Origin: Chitinophagaceae bacterium
GTDB taxonomy: Bacteria; Bacteroidota; Bacteroidia; Chitinophagales; Chitinophagaceae
Direction of reading: 5' to 3'
Assembly: GCA_019638595.1 (NCBI GenBank)
Contig: JAHBTJ010000026.1
Coordinates: 1 to 64,000, forward strand
DNA length: 64,000 bases
Shown here: positions 24,907 through 34,471 of the stretch, one piece after another
Numbering within the stretch: the first letter of the stretch is position 1
How the letters are laid out: the number at the start of each line of letters is the position of its first letter
Position numbers and translations under genes: made by a program
Notes under the pieces: model-generated
Databases searched by the model: none
What the model was told of the DNA's origin: nothing
Seen by the model: the letters and a program-made list of their open reading frames with translations, nothing else

Positions 24907-25995
24907 ATGCTCTCCAAAAGACTACAATCGCTGGATTTTTTACGCGGCTTTATCATGGTATTACTGGCGCTGGAAGCGGCCGGACTGCACCATATCTTAA
25001 TAAAAAATTCCGAAGGCTCCTGGTTTTACAACATTGCCATACAGCTCGAACATCACGATTGGAACGGCCTGCGTTTCTGGGATCTTATACAGCCGGGGTT
25101 TATGTTCATCGCGGGTACGGCAATGGCCTACTCCCTGCACAGCCAGCAGCAAAAAGCTGTTCCCTGGTCGCAATCTTTCAAAAAAGCCTTAAAGCGCAGC
25201 GGCTGGTTGTTCTTTTGGGGAGTGCTGGATTACGCGGTGCGCCCTCATGGATTGTCGTTTGAACTGTGGGATGTGCTTACGCAACTCTCTTTTACTTTGC
25301 TGGTAGCTTTTTTGATCTTCAGGCTCTCTAACACTACTCAAATAGTTATTTGTATAGGCATATTACTGCTAACAGAAGCGCTGTACCGCTTTACCGGCGT
25401 ACCGGGCTTTGATCAGCCTTTTACCGATCAGAAAAACTTTGGCAACTATGTTGATCTTTTGCTTATGGGCATTATCAATAAAGGCGGCTGGGTGGCAATC
25501 AATTGTATCCCCACATCCGTGCACACCATTGCGGGCGCACTGGTTGGTAAGTTATTGCTGAGCGCCGATACGCAAAAAGTAAAAAAAATAATGCTGTGGG
25601 GCATTGTATGCCTTATAGTTGGTTTTGGGTTAGACTGGCTGCATATAACGCCCATCATTAAACGAATTGCTACTACTTCCTTTACGCTTGCTTCGCTGGG
25701 CTGGTGCCTGCTTGCCCTGGCATTTTGCTACTGGTGGATTGATATCAGAAATCATCGTAAATATCTTTTCTTTTTTACCGTAGTGGGCATGAACTCTATC
25801 TTTATTTACCTATTTTTTGAAATTGTAGGTTCCCGCTGGTTCAACGAGTATGTGGGCGCGGTTACCAATGGATTAATGAGCATGGCAAATTTTCCGCCGT
25901 TGCTGATGAGCCTTATTACCTGCCTCACCATCTTTGGACTGGAATGGGGCTTGTGTTATTTCTTGTATAAGAAGAAGATATTTTTCAGGTTGTAG
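24907..25995 (+). CDS. DUF5009 / heparan-alpha-glucosaminide N-acetyltransferase-like membrane protein
   Basis: A 362-residue protein with about 10 membrane segments. It starts LSKRLQSLDFLRGFIMVLLALEAAGLHH, the RSLDxxRGxxm motif of the acyltransferase-3/HGSNAT superfamily, and has EHHDWNGLRFWDLIQPGFMFIAGTAMAYS and MNSIFIYLFFE, typical of DUF5009 proteins. Such proteins are thought to transfer acyl groups across the inner membrane to glycans, but the acceptor is unknown here. It is divergent from the trp operon and stands alone. Confidence 0.85.
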   Translation: MLSKRLQSLDFLRGFIMVLLALEAAGLHHILIKNSEGSWFYNIAIQLEHHDWNGLRFWDLIQPGFMFIAGTAMAYSLHSQQQKAVPWSQSFKKALKRSGWLFFWGVLDYAVRPHGLSFELWDVLTQLSFTLLVAFLIFRLSNTTQIVICIGILLLTEALYRFTGVPGFDQPFTDQKNFGNYVDLLLMGIINKGGWVAINCIPTSVHTIAGALVGKLLLSADTQKVKKIMLWGIVCLIVGFGLDWLHITPIIKRIATTSFTLASLGWCLLALAFCYWWIDIRNHRKYLFFFTVVGMNSIFIYLFFEIVGSRWFNEYVGAVTNGLMSMANFPPLLMSLITCLTIFGLEWGLCYFLYKKKIFFRL

Positions 25996-26190
25996 TATTC
26001 AGAGTTGGATATTTGATTGTCTGATCATCCTGTTCAACAATCGCGGAGGAAAAATCACTCAGATGAATGCCGGCGGCTTATTCCCAAATCAAAAATAAAA
26101 AAACCGATGTCGTTTAGTGACCGCGGGGTTATACAATGAAGCCCTGTAAGGGCTGAATTTTGGTAAACCCGGGATATCCTTCATCAAAAC

Positions 26191-26540
26191 CCCTCCGGGC
26201 ATAGGCGTCAACTTAAAAATATGAACTTCCCAATATGTGCCCGTGTGGTATTTTTTTGATATAACCAGGGTAGCGCCTATGGCGCATTATTGAAAATTAT
26301 CCTTTTTGTCTGCAAACGGGTTGTGCCCATGGCACAGTAAATCCGGTATGCCCAACAGCATTTTATATACTGGAGTAACTGACTAAGCGTATTTCATTTA
26401 CCCCTGGTTACGTATTTGCAATATGCCGCATAGCGGCTACCTGTTTGTAAAAAGAATGCAGGACATTTTATTTGCCCGCCGCGGCGGGCTACCCTTCATA
26501 TAAAGTGATCAGGCTTAAGTTGACGTCTATGCCCGGAGGG
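26191..26540. mobile_element. MITE-like element, copy 2, inside a palindrome
   Basis: The core CATAGGCGTCAACTTAA...TTAAGTTGACGTCTATG (26200-26531) matches copy 1 at 6999-7332 over its whole length with scattered changes. The inverted repeat continues outward here as CCCTCCGGG / CCCGGAGGG, sequence unlike the flanks of copy 1, so the unit seems to sit in the loop of a host hairpin. The rest of the 754-base gap shows a GCCCTGTAAGGGC palindrome near 26141 before it, and an AT-rich stretch after it leading to the next gene; no coding sequence. Confidence 0.75.
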
Positions 26541-26749
26541 GCGACATTATTGCTGAACTACCAATAAGGCTGCACCAGGTATGAAAGGGGATTTAACTAC
26601 TTCATTAAATAACATTGAATCAAAAATCAGCAATAATTTTTTCTATTTAATATTACTTAACTTTTTGGTTAGTATTTATTAACTTTAAGTTTATCTTTAA
26701 ACCTAAAATTTGTACAATCTGTGAGCGCCGTTACTTTAAAATATTATTT

Positions 26750-28417
26750 ATGAAACAATTCTTTTTCCTTTTCTCCTTTGTTCTGCTCATTTCAGCAGGT
26801 TACAAAAACGAACCCGCGGGTCCTTATCCTGAAGGCATAGAACATATCATTGTAATTGGAGTGGATGGGTTAAGTCCTGATGGTATTAAAAACGCCGAAA
26901 CCCCTGTAATAGACAACATGATCCGGAATGGCGCCGTTAAATGGAATGTACGTACGGTGCTTACCACTGCCAGCAGTCAAAACTGGGCGTCTATGATCAT
27001 GGGCGCAGGACCCGAAGCTCACGGGATAATAGATAACGATTGGGAAAGGGATAATCATACCCTGCCTCCTATTGTTGCCGGCGATGAAGGTATTTTTCCA
27101 ACCATCTTCGGGCGCATACGCGAAGCCAGGCCCAATGCCGAAATAGGCACCGTATACCACTGGAAAGGATTTGGAAGATTATTCGAGAAAAAAGCAGTGA
27201 ACTACGACAAGAATTTTTCAACGGAAGATGCTACCGCCGCTGATTTCACAAAATACATCCGTGAAAAGAAACCCACTTTCGGCTTCGTTCACTTTGATCA
27301 TGTAGATCATGCCGGACATCATGACGGACATGGCACGCCTGCCTATTACGCAGCGGTTGCCAAAACAGACTCACTGGTAGGAGAAATACTGAAAAGCATT
27401 AAAGACGCCGGCATGAGTGAAAATACACTGGTTATCATTACAGCCGATCATGGCGGACTGGGCAAAGGTCATGGTGGCCCTACCCCTGAGGAAGGAGAGA
27501 TTGCGATGATCCTTTTTGGCAAGGATATTAAAAAGGGATACAAAATACAGCAGCAGGTATACACGTACGACCTTGCGGCTACCATCGCCTTTGCGTTCCA
27601 TATTACTCCTCCTTATGCATGGACTGGCCGCCCCATTAAACCGGCTTTTGAAGGATATATTGAACCCGATAACCTCTGGAAAGGAAAAGAGGTGATCGCC
27701 CCTCCCGTAATTTTTCCTAAAAGAAATTTATACCAGCAGGCAGGCGGCTTATATATTAATACGCCGGCAACGGTAACCATCAAAGCGGGTAGCGATGACA
27801 GTGAGGTTCGCTACACACTGAACGGAGATATACCCAACAGCTCTTCCCTCCTTTACTCACAACCATTTACCGTTAACAGCACAACCGTTGTGCAGGCAAA
27901 ATCGTTCGATAAAAACGGTAATGAAAGCAAGACAGTAACAGCCTATTTCCGCCTTTTAACTCCTACCGAAAATAGTGGACTAAGTGTTAGCTATTACAAA
28001 GGCGATAACTGGAAACAACTGCCTGTATTCAGCAAGCTCTCTCCCGCAAAAAAATGGAAAAGCCTGGAATTTATTGTTTCAGACAGCATTATAAACAGCC
28101 TGCAGGAAAAAGAAGGCAAGTCTTTCGGACTGCTGTACGAAGGGTTCATCCAGATAGATACACCGGGTGAATACCGTTTTTATACCCAGTCAGACGATGG
28201 CAGCGCGTTATTTATTAATGGCAAAAAAGTGGTAAACAACGATGGAGACCACGGAGTAAAAGAAAAATCCGGCGCCGTTAATCTTACAAGCGGCAGGCAC
28301 CCTATTAAAGTAGAATATTTTAACGCGAGCGGTGGCTACTGGCTGGATGTATTTTACAAAGGCCCGGGAGTGGGCAAACAAATTGTGCCGGCAAATAAGC
28401 TCTTTGTAAAAAAATAA
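26750..28417 (+). CDS. secreted alkaline-phosphatase-superfamily phosphodiesterase with chitobiase-like and PA14 domains
   Basis: A 555-residue protein with a signal peptide. The catalytic domain (about residues 25-300) shows IGVDGLSPDGI, a nucleophile region TTASSQNWASMIMG, HFDHVDHAGHHDGHG and TADHGGLGKGHGG, the metal sites of type I phosphodiesterase/nucleotide pyrophosphatases. About 330-400 is a chitobiase C-terminal-like Ig domain (SEVRYTLNGDIPNSSS). About 405-555 is a PA14 domain (GEYRFYTQSDDGSALFINGKKVV), usually glycan-binding. Together they suggest an exported phosphodiesterase or phosphonate/phosphate ester hydrolase tied to carbohydrate. Substrate unknown. Confidence 0.88.
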   Translation: MKQFFFLFSFVLLISAGYKNEPAGPYPEGIEHIIVIGVDGLSPDGIKNAETPVIDNMIRNGAVKWNVRTVLTTASSQNWASMIMGAGPEAHGIIDNDWERDNHTLPPIVAGDEGIFPTIFGRIREARPNAEIGTVYHWKGFGRLFEKKAVNYDKNFSTEDATAADFTKYIREKKPTFGFVHFDHVDHAGHHDGHGTPAYYAAVAKTDSLVGEILKSIKDAGMSENTLVIITADHGGLGKGHGGPTPEEGEIAMILFGKDIKKGYKIQQQVYTYDLAATIAFAFHITPPYAWTGRPIKPAFEGYIEPDNLWKGKEVIAPPVIFPKRNLYQQAGGLYINTPATVTIKAGSDDSEVRYTLNGDIPNSSSLLYSQPFTVNSTTVVQAKSFDKNGNESKTVTAYFRLLTPTENSGLSVSYYKGDNWKQLPVFSKLSPAKKWKSLEFIVSDSIINSLQEKEGKSFGLLYEGFIQIDTPGEYRFYTQSDDGSALFINGKKVVNNDGDHGVKEKSGAVNLTSGRHPIKVEYFNASGGYWLDVFYKGPGVGKQIVPANKLFVKK

Positions 28418-28435
28418 AGGATATCTATATCTTTG
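28403..28435 (+). promoter_or_regulatory. promoter of the O-methyltransferase gene
   Basis: TTTG (28403-28406), 21 bases, then TATCTTTG (28428-28435) fit the Bacteroidota TTTG-N19-21-TAnnTTTG consensus well. The -33 box lies in the end of the preceding coding sequence. The ATG is 20 bases downstream of the -7 box. Confidence 0.6.
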
Positions 28436-28454
28436 GCTCATAAGAATATAAAAT

Positions 28455-29120
28455 ATGAGCAACGATATTTTTGGTGCGGTTGACCAGTTTATTGATGAAC
28501 GGTTTGCACAGGAAGACGAAGCATTATTACAGGCCAGGCAGGCTATAATAGCCGGCAACCTGCCTCCTATCAGTATTTCCCAAAACCAGGGAAAGTTTTT
28601 GTACATGCTTGCAAAGCTTCGTAATCCCCAAAACATACTTGAAATAGGAACCCTGGGCGGATACAGTACTATCTGGCTGGCAAGAGCGCTTCAACCCGGT
28701 GGCAAGCTGATCACACTGGAGCTGGACCAGCATCACGCAGATGTAGCCACCGCTAATCTCAGGGCGGCAGGGCTGGGCGATTCCGCCATTGTAAGAGTAG
28801 GCAATGCGCTGGAGGAATTACCAAAGCTGAAAGCCGAAGGTGGTAAACCCTTCGACGTTATTTTTATAGACGCCGATAAAGAACCTTATGCTGAATATTT
28901 TCAATGGGCATTGCAGCTTTCTCATCAGGGTACACTGATCATTGCAGACAATGTGGTACGAGAGGCAAAGATACTGGATGAAGATACTACCGACCCTGAA
29001 GTAAAAGGCGTGCAACGATTTATCAAATTGCTATCCGAAAGCAAAGAAGTAACCGCTACCATCATTCAAACCGTGGGAAGCAAGTACCATGACGGAATAG
29101 CGCTGGCAATTGTAAACTGA
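28455..29120 (+). CDS. class I SAM-dependent O-methyltransferase (family 3)
   Basis: A 221-residue protein: ILEIGTLGGYSTIWLARAL for SAM binding, TLELDQHHADVATANLRAAG, VIFIDADKEPYAEYFQWAL with the metal-binding Asp, IIADNVVREAKILD with a second metal ligand. This is the bacterial relative of caffeoyl-CoA/catechol O-methyltransferases. Acceptors vary widely and no pathway gene is next to it. It has its own good promoter despite lying only 37 bases after the phosphodiesterase. Confidence 0.9.
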   Translation: MSNDIFGAVDQFIDERFAQEDEALLQARQAIIAGNLPPISISQNQGKFLYMLAKLRNPQNILEIGTLGGYSTIWLARALQPGGKLITLELDQHHADVATANLRAAGLGDSAIVRVGNALEELPKLKAEGGKPFDVIFIDADKEPYAEYFQWALQLSHQGTLIIADNVVREAKILDEDTTDPEVKGVQRFIKLLSESKEVTATIIQTVGSKYHDGIALAIVN

Positions 29121-29196
29121 TCCGCCATTCCGGGTATAACGGCAATCATTTGATACGATCACAAAACATAAGGTATATATACCAGGCATTATGTAC

Positions 29197-29472
29197 TTAA
29201 CAATGACTGTATGAAAATTGCCCGGTGACCGTCATCAAAAAGAAATAATCAGTTCCCAGCATCATTTCTTTCATTTCCTTTGTTACAGGCTGAAGCTTTT
29301 TAATAATATCACGTTCAATTTCAATATCCCAATCCAAAGCGCTTACAAAATAATAGCGGGCTTTATCATTGAGGATAATTCTGCCCGCGTATATCCTGAC
29401 CTCACCCGGCACGCTCCTGTTCAAAATTACCAGCGCTATTTTTTTCCTGCATATTGATTGAAATTCGTACAT
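29197..29472 (-). CDS. hypothetical small protein
   Basis: A 91-residue frame, MYEFQSICRKKIALVILNRS then YAGRIILNDKARYYFVSALDWDIEIERDIIKKLQPV. Alternating hydrophobic and charged residues suggest a small beta-rich fold. No family recognised and no partner gene. The frame has no transmembrane segment or signal peptide. It is supported by protein-like composition and by the lack of a competing gene on the other strand; it may be real but unproven. Confidence 0.45.
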   Translation of the reverse strand: MYEFQSICRKKIALVILNRSVPGEVRIYAGRIILNDKARYYFVSALDWDIEIERDIIKKLQPVTKEMKEMMLGTDYFFLMTVTGQFSYSHC

Positions 29473-29635
29473 GGCACCTCTTTGGGTAACCTCCTGAATG
29501 GAGAAATTTCAGCATTCTTGCCTTTTCATCCATCCTAAAAAGTGCCAGATCTGCAATCAATTATCAATCAAATCAATAAGTAGAATTTCCGGGCGCCGGT
29601 TGTACGTTTTTGATACACTGTTGTCCTGTTTTGTA

Positions 29636-30217
29636 TCATCTTGTCAATATTTGCTTAAACGCTGCCGCGGCATTATGCACCTGAACAGACCAGTCGCCGG
29701 CAGCAGTATCATCCGCACCATCTGAAATATATTTAAGGCACAGAAAGGGCACCTGCTCTTTCCTGGCAATCAACGCCAGGGAATAGGCCTCCATATCAAT
29801 TACATTATAATCAGTGCCTGCATGCGCCATTTCAAAGCTATCGCCTGTACCGCATATACCTTCCTGCAAGCCGGGAAATGATATGCCATACTCCAATACC
29901 GGTTCCAGTCCCGACAGTGGTGTTTCATACTTCCTGAAGCCAAGCCCTCTTACATCCATATCGCGCTGTATGAATTTTGTACAGCAAACTACCTGCCCGT
30001 GACTGTATACGGGACTTCCCGCGGAGCCAAGATTGATGATCAAAGAAGGTTTTTTTACAGAAATACTTTTTGTAAGCTCAATTGCCGCATTTACTTTACC
30101 AATGCCTGTTATCAGAACATGATGCTCATTAAATGCGTTACCGGCTTCGGAAGACAATGCAAAAACATACAAAGGGTCGCTTTTTAATAAAGCTAAAATT
30201 TCCGGGGAACCACTCAT
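29636..30217 (-). CDS. nucleoside phosphorylase-family nucleosidase (MTA/SAH or futalosine type)
   Basis: A 193-residue protein of the PNP/MTAN superfamily: HHVLITGIGKVNAAIELTKSI, LIINLGSAGSPVYSHGQVV, ICGTGDSFEMA, VIDMEAYSLALIARKEQVPFLCLKYISDGAD. The DMEAYSLA segment holds the Glu that binds the ribose in MTAN-like enzymes, and SDGAD the catalytic Asp. It is shorter than typical MtnN (about 230). Substrate could be methylthioadenosine, adenosylhomocysteine or futalosine; the window gives no context to decide. Confidence 0.8.
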   Translation of the reverse strand: MSGSPEILALLKSDPLYVFALSSEAGNAFNEHHVLITGIGKVNAAIELTKSISVKKPSLIINLGSAGSPVYSHGQVVCCTKFIQRDMDVRGLGFRKYETPLSGLEPVLEYGISFPGLQEGICGTGDSFEMAHAGTDYNVIDMEAYSLALIARKEQVPFLCLKYISDGADDTAAGDWSVQVHNAAAAFKQILTR

Positions 30218-30419
30218 AGTAAGATTGGTTGCAGTTTTACAAAAAGAGGCAAAAATAGTGAAAGTTCCGTGCTGAAAGACATGGATACATTTTGTTAGGT
30301 GTGATGAGAGCGCAATATGTTACCATATGCTAACCTGTTTAAAGTAAACGATCAAAAACATACAAGCTCCCGAAGCTTTTTCTATCTTTATCGCATTATT
30401 CCGTACAAACTAAACCCAT

Positions 30420-30707
30420 ATGAACGCCGTACAACGCATTAAGCTTTCCCGCCAGCTTTTAACAGAGCTCTCTGGCGCCAATGATCAAAAACAAAGACTG
30501 CAGGATGTAATAAAAAAGCTAAAGAACATTCCTGAAGATTGTTTATCGTATGAGCATTTCCGTAAGATCAGGTCCATCATTTCAGATTTTGAGTTGAAGA
30601 ATTCCGCTCCCGACATTCCGCGGATATCCATGGCAGTAGTACACTTATGCGCCGACATGATTGAGTATGATGCAAAAGTGGCAGAACTGGAAAACATTGA
30701 ATACTGA
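30420..30707 (+). CDS. hypothetical helical protein
   Basis: A 95-residue, mostly helical protein (MNAVQRIKLSRQLLTELSG, DQKQRLQDVIKKLKNIPEDCL, FRKIRSIISDFELKNS, ISMAVVHLCADMIEYDAKV). No signal peptide and no family recognised. A TATCTTTA sequence near 30380, one base off the -7 consensus, lies upstream of the start. The 220 bases that follow, to acpS, contain only a weak AT-rich inverted repeat (TTCGAT...AATCGAA). Confidence 0.5.
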   Translation: MNAVQRIKLSRQLLTELSGANDQKQRLQDVIKKLKNIPEDCLSYEHFRKIRSIISDFELKNSAPDIPRISMAVVHLCADMIEYDAKVAELENIEY

Positions 30708-30928
30708 CAGGCAATTGTTGTTCCGTAAGGGGCGCATGAAACTTTATTGTTATTATTTCTACCAACGGGTTGTCCCTATAAGACATATAGCAGCTTTCTT
30801 TTTTTCCCGACGCTGCAGACTATCTGTTCATAACAACCTATATCCTTTACCGATATATGTGCCACAGGTACAGTGCTAATTATTCGATAAAATAATCGAA
30901 ATAAAAAAACAGGGAAAAAGTAAAGCGG

Positions 30929-31303
30929 TCAGGTTTCTATAATAACGATAGCGGTTGCCAGAGAAGGAATATGCGATAAGGAAACAAATATCTTTAATGA
31001 GCTGAAGTCTTTAAGCGTTTGAGCGGTTTCGCCCAACAGTCTTATGCAGGGCTTTCCTTCATTATCATGGAACACTTCTACTTCGTTGAACGCCGTATTA
31101 TCTCTCCAGCCGGTGCCCAGCGCTTTAAAAAAAGCCTCTTTCGCGGCAAAGCGCGCGGCATAATGCTGGTACCTGCCGGCTTTGGGTTCGCAATAGGCTA
31201 TTTCGGCAGCCGAAAAAACCAGTTCCCTAAAACCACGCTCCTTTTCAATGGCAGCCGCTACCCTGCCCGGCTCGGTGATATCAATACCGGTTCCTACGAT
31301 CAT
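30929..31303 (-). CDS. acpS: holo-[acyl-carrier-protein] synthase
   Basis: A 124-residue phosphopantetheinyl transferase: MIVGTGIDITEPGRV with Mg-binding D8, RFAAKEAFFKALGTG with E56, and ISLSH-like VSLSHIPSLATA. It loads 4'-phosphopantetheine onto acyl carrier protein. It is the last gene of the minus-strand arm of the dialkylresorcinol locus, and its start overlaps the stop of the C45 hydrolase by 4 bases. It may be the general AcpS or one devoted to the carrier protein of this pathway; no ACP gene is in the window. Confidence 0.9.
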   Translation of the reverse strand: MIVGTGIDITEPGRVAAAIEKERGFRELVFSAAEIAYCEPKAGRYQHYAARFAAKEAFFKALGTGWRDNTAFNEVEVFHDNEGKPCIRLLGETAQTLKDFSSLKIFVSLSHIPSLATAIVIIET

Positions 31304-32967
31304 TGTATTTCTTTTTTCGCTTTTGCAATTTGCTGCCTGATGTATTCCCGCTCGTCTTCTGTGGCCACTTCTTTTGTCAGCGCCTTTTCATAATAAGGAA
31401 TACAGACGCGGTATTGTTCCAGGTTAAAATAGTAGTTACCCGCCAACACGTATGTATGGTAAAATTCCGGGTTGCTGCTCACCAGGCTGTCTATGTTTAT
31501 CTTCTTTCCTTCCGCTATTTCAGTCTTGTAGCGCCTGTATCTTTCAAAATCTTTGTATTGCTGCGATAACAAAAATGAATCCGCGGGTATGGCCAGGGCG
31601 CTGTCGCTCACTTCCCTGTTTTGCGTCATACCCTGCATGGCAAATATCTTTTTCAAATCATAGGCTGCAAATTCGCCTAGCTGCCAGGGCGATGATGACA
31701 CCCATACCAGCAGCTTTTGAGGCTCGAAAATTACCGCGTGGTGAGCGATCAACTGGTTCAATGCTTTTTCATTCCCCAAGCCTATATCCATATTGTTCAG
31801 TCCATTCCGGTCGCGCAGTATCTCCGCCGTTTTTTGCACGGTGTTTTTTCCTTTTTCAAGCATCAGTTCCTGCAGGCGCTTATAGCGATACGGCGACGCG
31901 CTCCGCTCCATTTGCTCCAGGTTCAGTTCCGAACCCGCCAAACGCCCGCTTTGAAAATGATTCGCGCATACTATCCTGTCCGATCGCGGATCGTATATAT
32001 CCAGCGTATCAGGCGTTTTTTCAATGATCACCGCTTTATTATCCGCCGCGCTTCCTACCAAAAATGATTCGGATACAAACATGGTCCTCTTGCGGGCGAT
32101 GTCTGTTGCTTCCTTAATATCAGAAGCGTACTGCAGTATTTCCCTCGCCACCAGCGACACAGGGGTTGCCGATCCCGAAGGAATTCCACTTTTAGCCGCA
32201 TTGATCGTAACGGTCAATCCTTTTTCATTCATGCCCGATACCACCCCGATAAAACCACCCCAGGTAATGCTCATGAACCGGTATCCCTGCGATGGATTTT
32301 CGAACAGCACCATTTTATTTTTTGCAAAATCATCTCCCACATAAAAGTCAAAGTTCCTGCCTATGATCATGGTACTGTCTTCAGAAGCGCCGCCCCAGGT
32401 ACCGAATGAAGTACAACCTACCAGCGCCATATTCTGCAACGCGTGCCCAATATCATGTGCCGCATGGTAATTAAGTATACGCTGGTAGTTGGAACCGATA
32501 TAATCATACCGGTTTGATGCCGACAACGACACTCCGTATATCTCCTTCTTATATTCCTCCGTTACATTTTTATCAAGGTTACGGTTAAACCAGCCGATCA
32601 CATATTTAAGAAAATGCTGGTACGACCGGGAGGGGATCATCTTGCTTATCTGAGCGTTAAAATAATCTTCCTGCGCCACCACCAGTTCCCTGCTGAGCTT
32701 ACCGTTGATAACTCCCCGCTCGTAAGGATCGCCTTCCACGTACAATTCAAATAACCCCAACCTGCTTTTACGGAACCAGTTATTACCGATCGTATATAAA
32801 CCATCTCCATTGTCGGTACGTTCTTCAGAAGTAACTGCGGACAAAGCTACAGCAGGCGGATCCATCCGGCTTACATATACCAGGTAAGCGAAACCGCACA
32901 ACAGCAATATAACCAGTACGCCGGTCATATACAATAACCACTTTGCTATGATCTTCAGCTTACGCAT
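31300..32967 (-). CDS. C45-family autoproteolytic acyltransferase/hydrolase, membrane-anchored
   Basis: A 555-residue protein with one N-terminal membrane segment (WLLYMTGVLVILLLCGFAYLVYV). The NTN-hydrolase core follows: LVGCTSFGTWGG with likely nucleophile C185 exposed after self-cleavage, IIGRNFDFYVGDDF, VVSGMNEKGLTVTINAAKS. This is the acyl-CoA:6-aminopenicillanate acyltransferase fold. The C-terminal 100 residues are helical and TPR-like. Similar genes occur in flexirubin loci. A role in acylating or deacylating the lipid product outside the inner membrane is plausible but unproven. It overlaps its neighbours by 8 and 4 bases. Confidence 0.85.
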   Translation of the reverse strand: MRKLKIIAKWLLYMTGVLVILLLCGFAYLVYVSRMDPPAVALSAVTSEERTDNGDGLYTIGNNWFRKSRLGLFELYVEGDPYERGVINGKLSRELVVAQEDYFNAQISKMIPSRSYQHFLKYVIGWFNRNLDKNVTEEYKKEIYGVSLSASNRYDYIGSNYQRILNYHAAHDIGHALQNMALVGCTSFGTWGGASEDSTMIIGRNFDFYVGDDFAKNKMVLFENPSQGYRFMSITWGGFIGVVSGMNEKGLTVTINAAKSGIPSGSATPVSLVAREILQYASDIKEATDIARKRTMFVSESFLVGSAADNKAVIIEKTPDTLDIYDPRSDRIVCANHFQSGRLAGSELNLEQMERSASPYRYKRLQELMLEKGKNTVQKTAEILRDRNGLNNMDIGLGNEKALNQLIAHHAVIFEPQKLLVWVSSSPWQLGEFAAYDLKKIFAMQGMTQNREVSDSALAIPADSFLLSQQYKDFERYRRYKTEIAEGKKINIDSLVSSNPEFYHTYVLAGNYYFNLEQYRVCIPYYEKALTKEVATEDEREYIRQQIAKAKKEIQ

Positions 32968-34471
32968 TTCTTATTTTTTCAATAATATCTTCATTACCCA
33001 GCATGGTAATGCAGGTCAATAAACCGCTGATGGTTGAACCAAGCACTCCGTGTATATTGATATTTTGCCCCGTAAGATAAAGATTCGGGATTTTTGTACG
33101 GGGTGAAATAAACGTTTTAAGGGGATCGCGGTAATCCTTTGCAATACCATACAGCGACCCATCGTAGTTCCCGATATAATCCCGGTACGAAAGCGGTGTG
33201 GAAGTAGTATACGATTGAATACAGTCCTTTAAGCCCGGGAATTTTTCTTCCACCAGGTCCAGCATTATTTCCGCTTTATATTTTTTAAACGCTTCGTACG
33301 ATGCTCCCCTGTCTTCTTCCTCCGAAACCGTATTGAAAGTGTGCGCCCAGGGAGCCAGCTCTTCGTACCGCATATACGCCAGTATCGTCATAGCATCCGC
33401 GCATTCTTTTGTTTTGGAAGATGGCGGAACAAACAAAGCATATCCTAATGGCCAATTCTCTTCCGTATAATCCGCCAGGTTCCATATTTCACCCTGCCTG
33501 TGATAATAATAATTATGCCTGAAATAGCGGAACGTTCCGGGTTTTAAAACAATGTGGATCATAAAAGAGGAGATGGTATGCGGCAAACTGCCCAGCCTGG
33601 TGCGGTATGCCTTCCTTATCAGCTCTGTTTGGGTCATTTCCAATGTTCTGGACGGATGAATATTAGAAATGAAATTTTTTCCATAGTAACGGTCTCCATT
33701 AGCCGCTTCGGCGTATACTATCGCACCATTTTCAACCTGCAGTTTTGTTACTTTACAATGCCTCACTACTTCCCCGCCCGCTTCGCGGATGTTCCTGGCA
33801 AGCAATTTACCAATCTGCGATCCGCCGTCTATACACTTCCAGGAGCTTTCTATATAGCTGTTCAATATAAGCGCGTGTATATAAAAAGGAGTTTCGTCAG
33901 GAATACCTACGTACAGGGCATTATTGCCCAACAGTACAGCCTGCAGCTTTTTATTATCCGTAATGGATTCAATCAGCGTTTTGGTATCCACCTGCAATAC
34001 CTCCGCCTTTTCTTCGTACAGTCCGTTGGTGCGCAGGTTATAAAGCGGGAATTTTTCACACACTTCCTTTACACCCCGGCAATATTCACGTATAGCCGTC
34101 TCTTCTTCCGGGAAATAAAGCAGCAATTGCTTTATAAAGTTTTCATACCCCTGGGCAAGCCGGTACTCATTATCGTCGCCGCTAATAATGATCCTGTCAA
34201 AACCATCTTCATCCATCCGCTGCAATTTCAGCTTATCCATTATATCCAGGTATTTAAATACCTGGTAAAGATTCTGCCCCTGCCCCAATCCGCCAATATA
34301 ATGTACTCCTGAATCAAAAATGGTCTTTTCCCGGGTAAACGTCTGAAGACTTCCCCCTATCTGCTTGTTTTTTTCCAGTACGCATACATGCATTCCTTCC
34401 TTTGCCAGCAAACTGCCGCAAATCAGGCCGCCTATACCACTGCCAATGATCACCACATCAAACTGCTTCAT
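32960..34471 (-). CDS. FAD-dependent oxidoreductase, phytoene desaturase / retinol saturase-like
   Basis: A 503-residue protein beginning VVIIGSGIGGLICGSLLAKEGMHVCVLEKNKQIGGSLQTF, the FAD dinucleotide-binding motif of carotenoid desaturase/isomerase relatives. Later, DGGSQIGKLLARNIREAGGEV and a C-terminal NLYLTGQNINIHGVLGSTISG are also typical. It overlaps the upstream fusion gene by 14 bases and the downstream C45 gene by 8, so translation is coupled. In a flexirubin-type locus such an enzyme may act on the polyene or resorcinol lipid; the exact reaction is not known from sequence. Confidence 0.88.
   Translation of the reverse strand: MKQFDVVIIGSGIGGLICGSLLAKEGMHVCVLEKNKQIGGSLQTFTREKTIFDSGVHYIGGLGQGQNLYQVFKYLDIMDKLKLQRMDEDGFDRIIISGDDNEYRLAQGYENFIKQLLLYFPEEETAIREYCRGVKEVCEKFPLYNLRTNGLYEEKAEVLQVDTKTLIESITDNKKLQAVLLGNNALYVGIPDETPFYIHALILNSYIESSWKCIDGGSQIGKLLARNIREAGGEVVRHCKVTKLQVENGAIVYAEAANGDRYYGKNFISNIHPSRTLEMTQTELIRKAYRTRLGSLPHTISSFMIHIVLKPGTFRYFRHNYYYHRQGEIWNLADYTEENWPLGYALFVPPSSKTKECADAMTILAYMRYEELAPWAHTFNTVSEEEDRGASYEAFKKYKAEIMLDLVEEKFPGLKDCIQSYTTSTPLSYRDYIGNYDGSLYGIAKDYRDPLKTFISPRTKIPNLYLTGQNINIHGVLGSTISGLLTCITMLGNEDIIEKIRNA

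Noticed and set aside
30840-30905. AT-rich inverted repeat as an acpS terminator
   Set aside because: The stem is short (6-7 A/T-rich pairs) and lacks a T-run in the proper place; not strong enough to list.
33554-34312. 252-codon open frame opposite the FAD oxidoreductase
   Set aside because: The minus-strand frame has a clear FAD motif and overlaps its operon neighbours; the plus frame has none.
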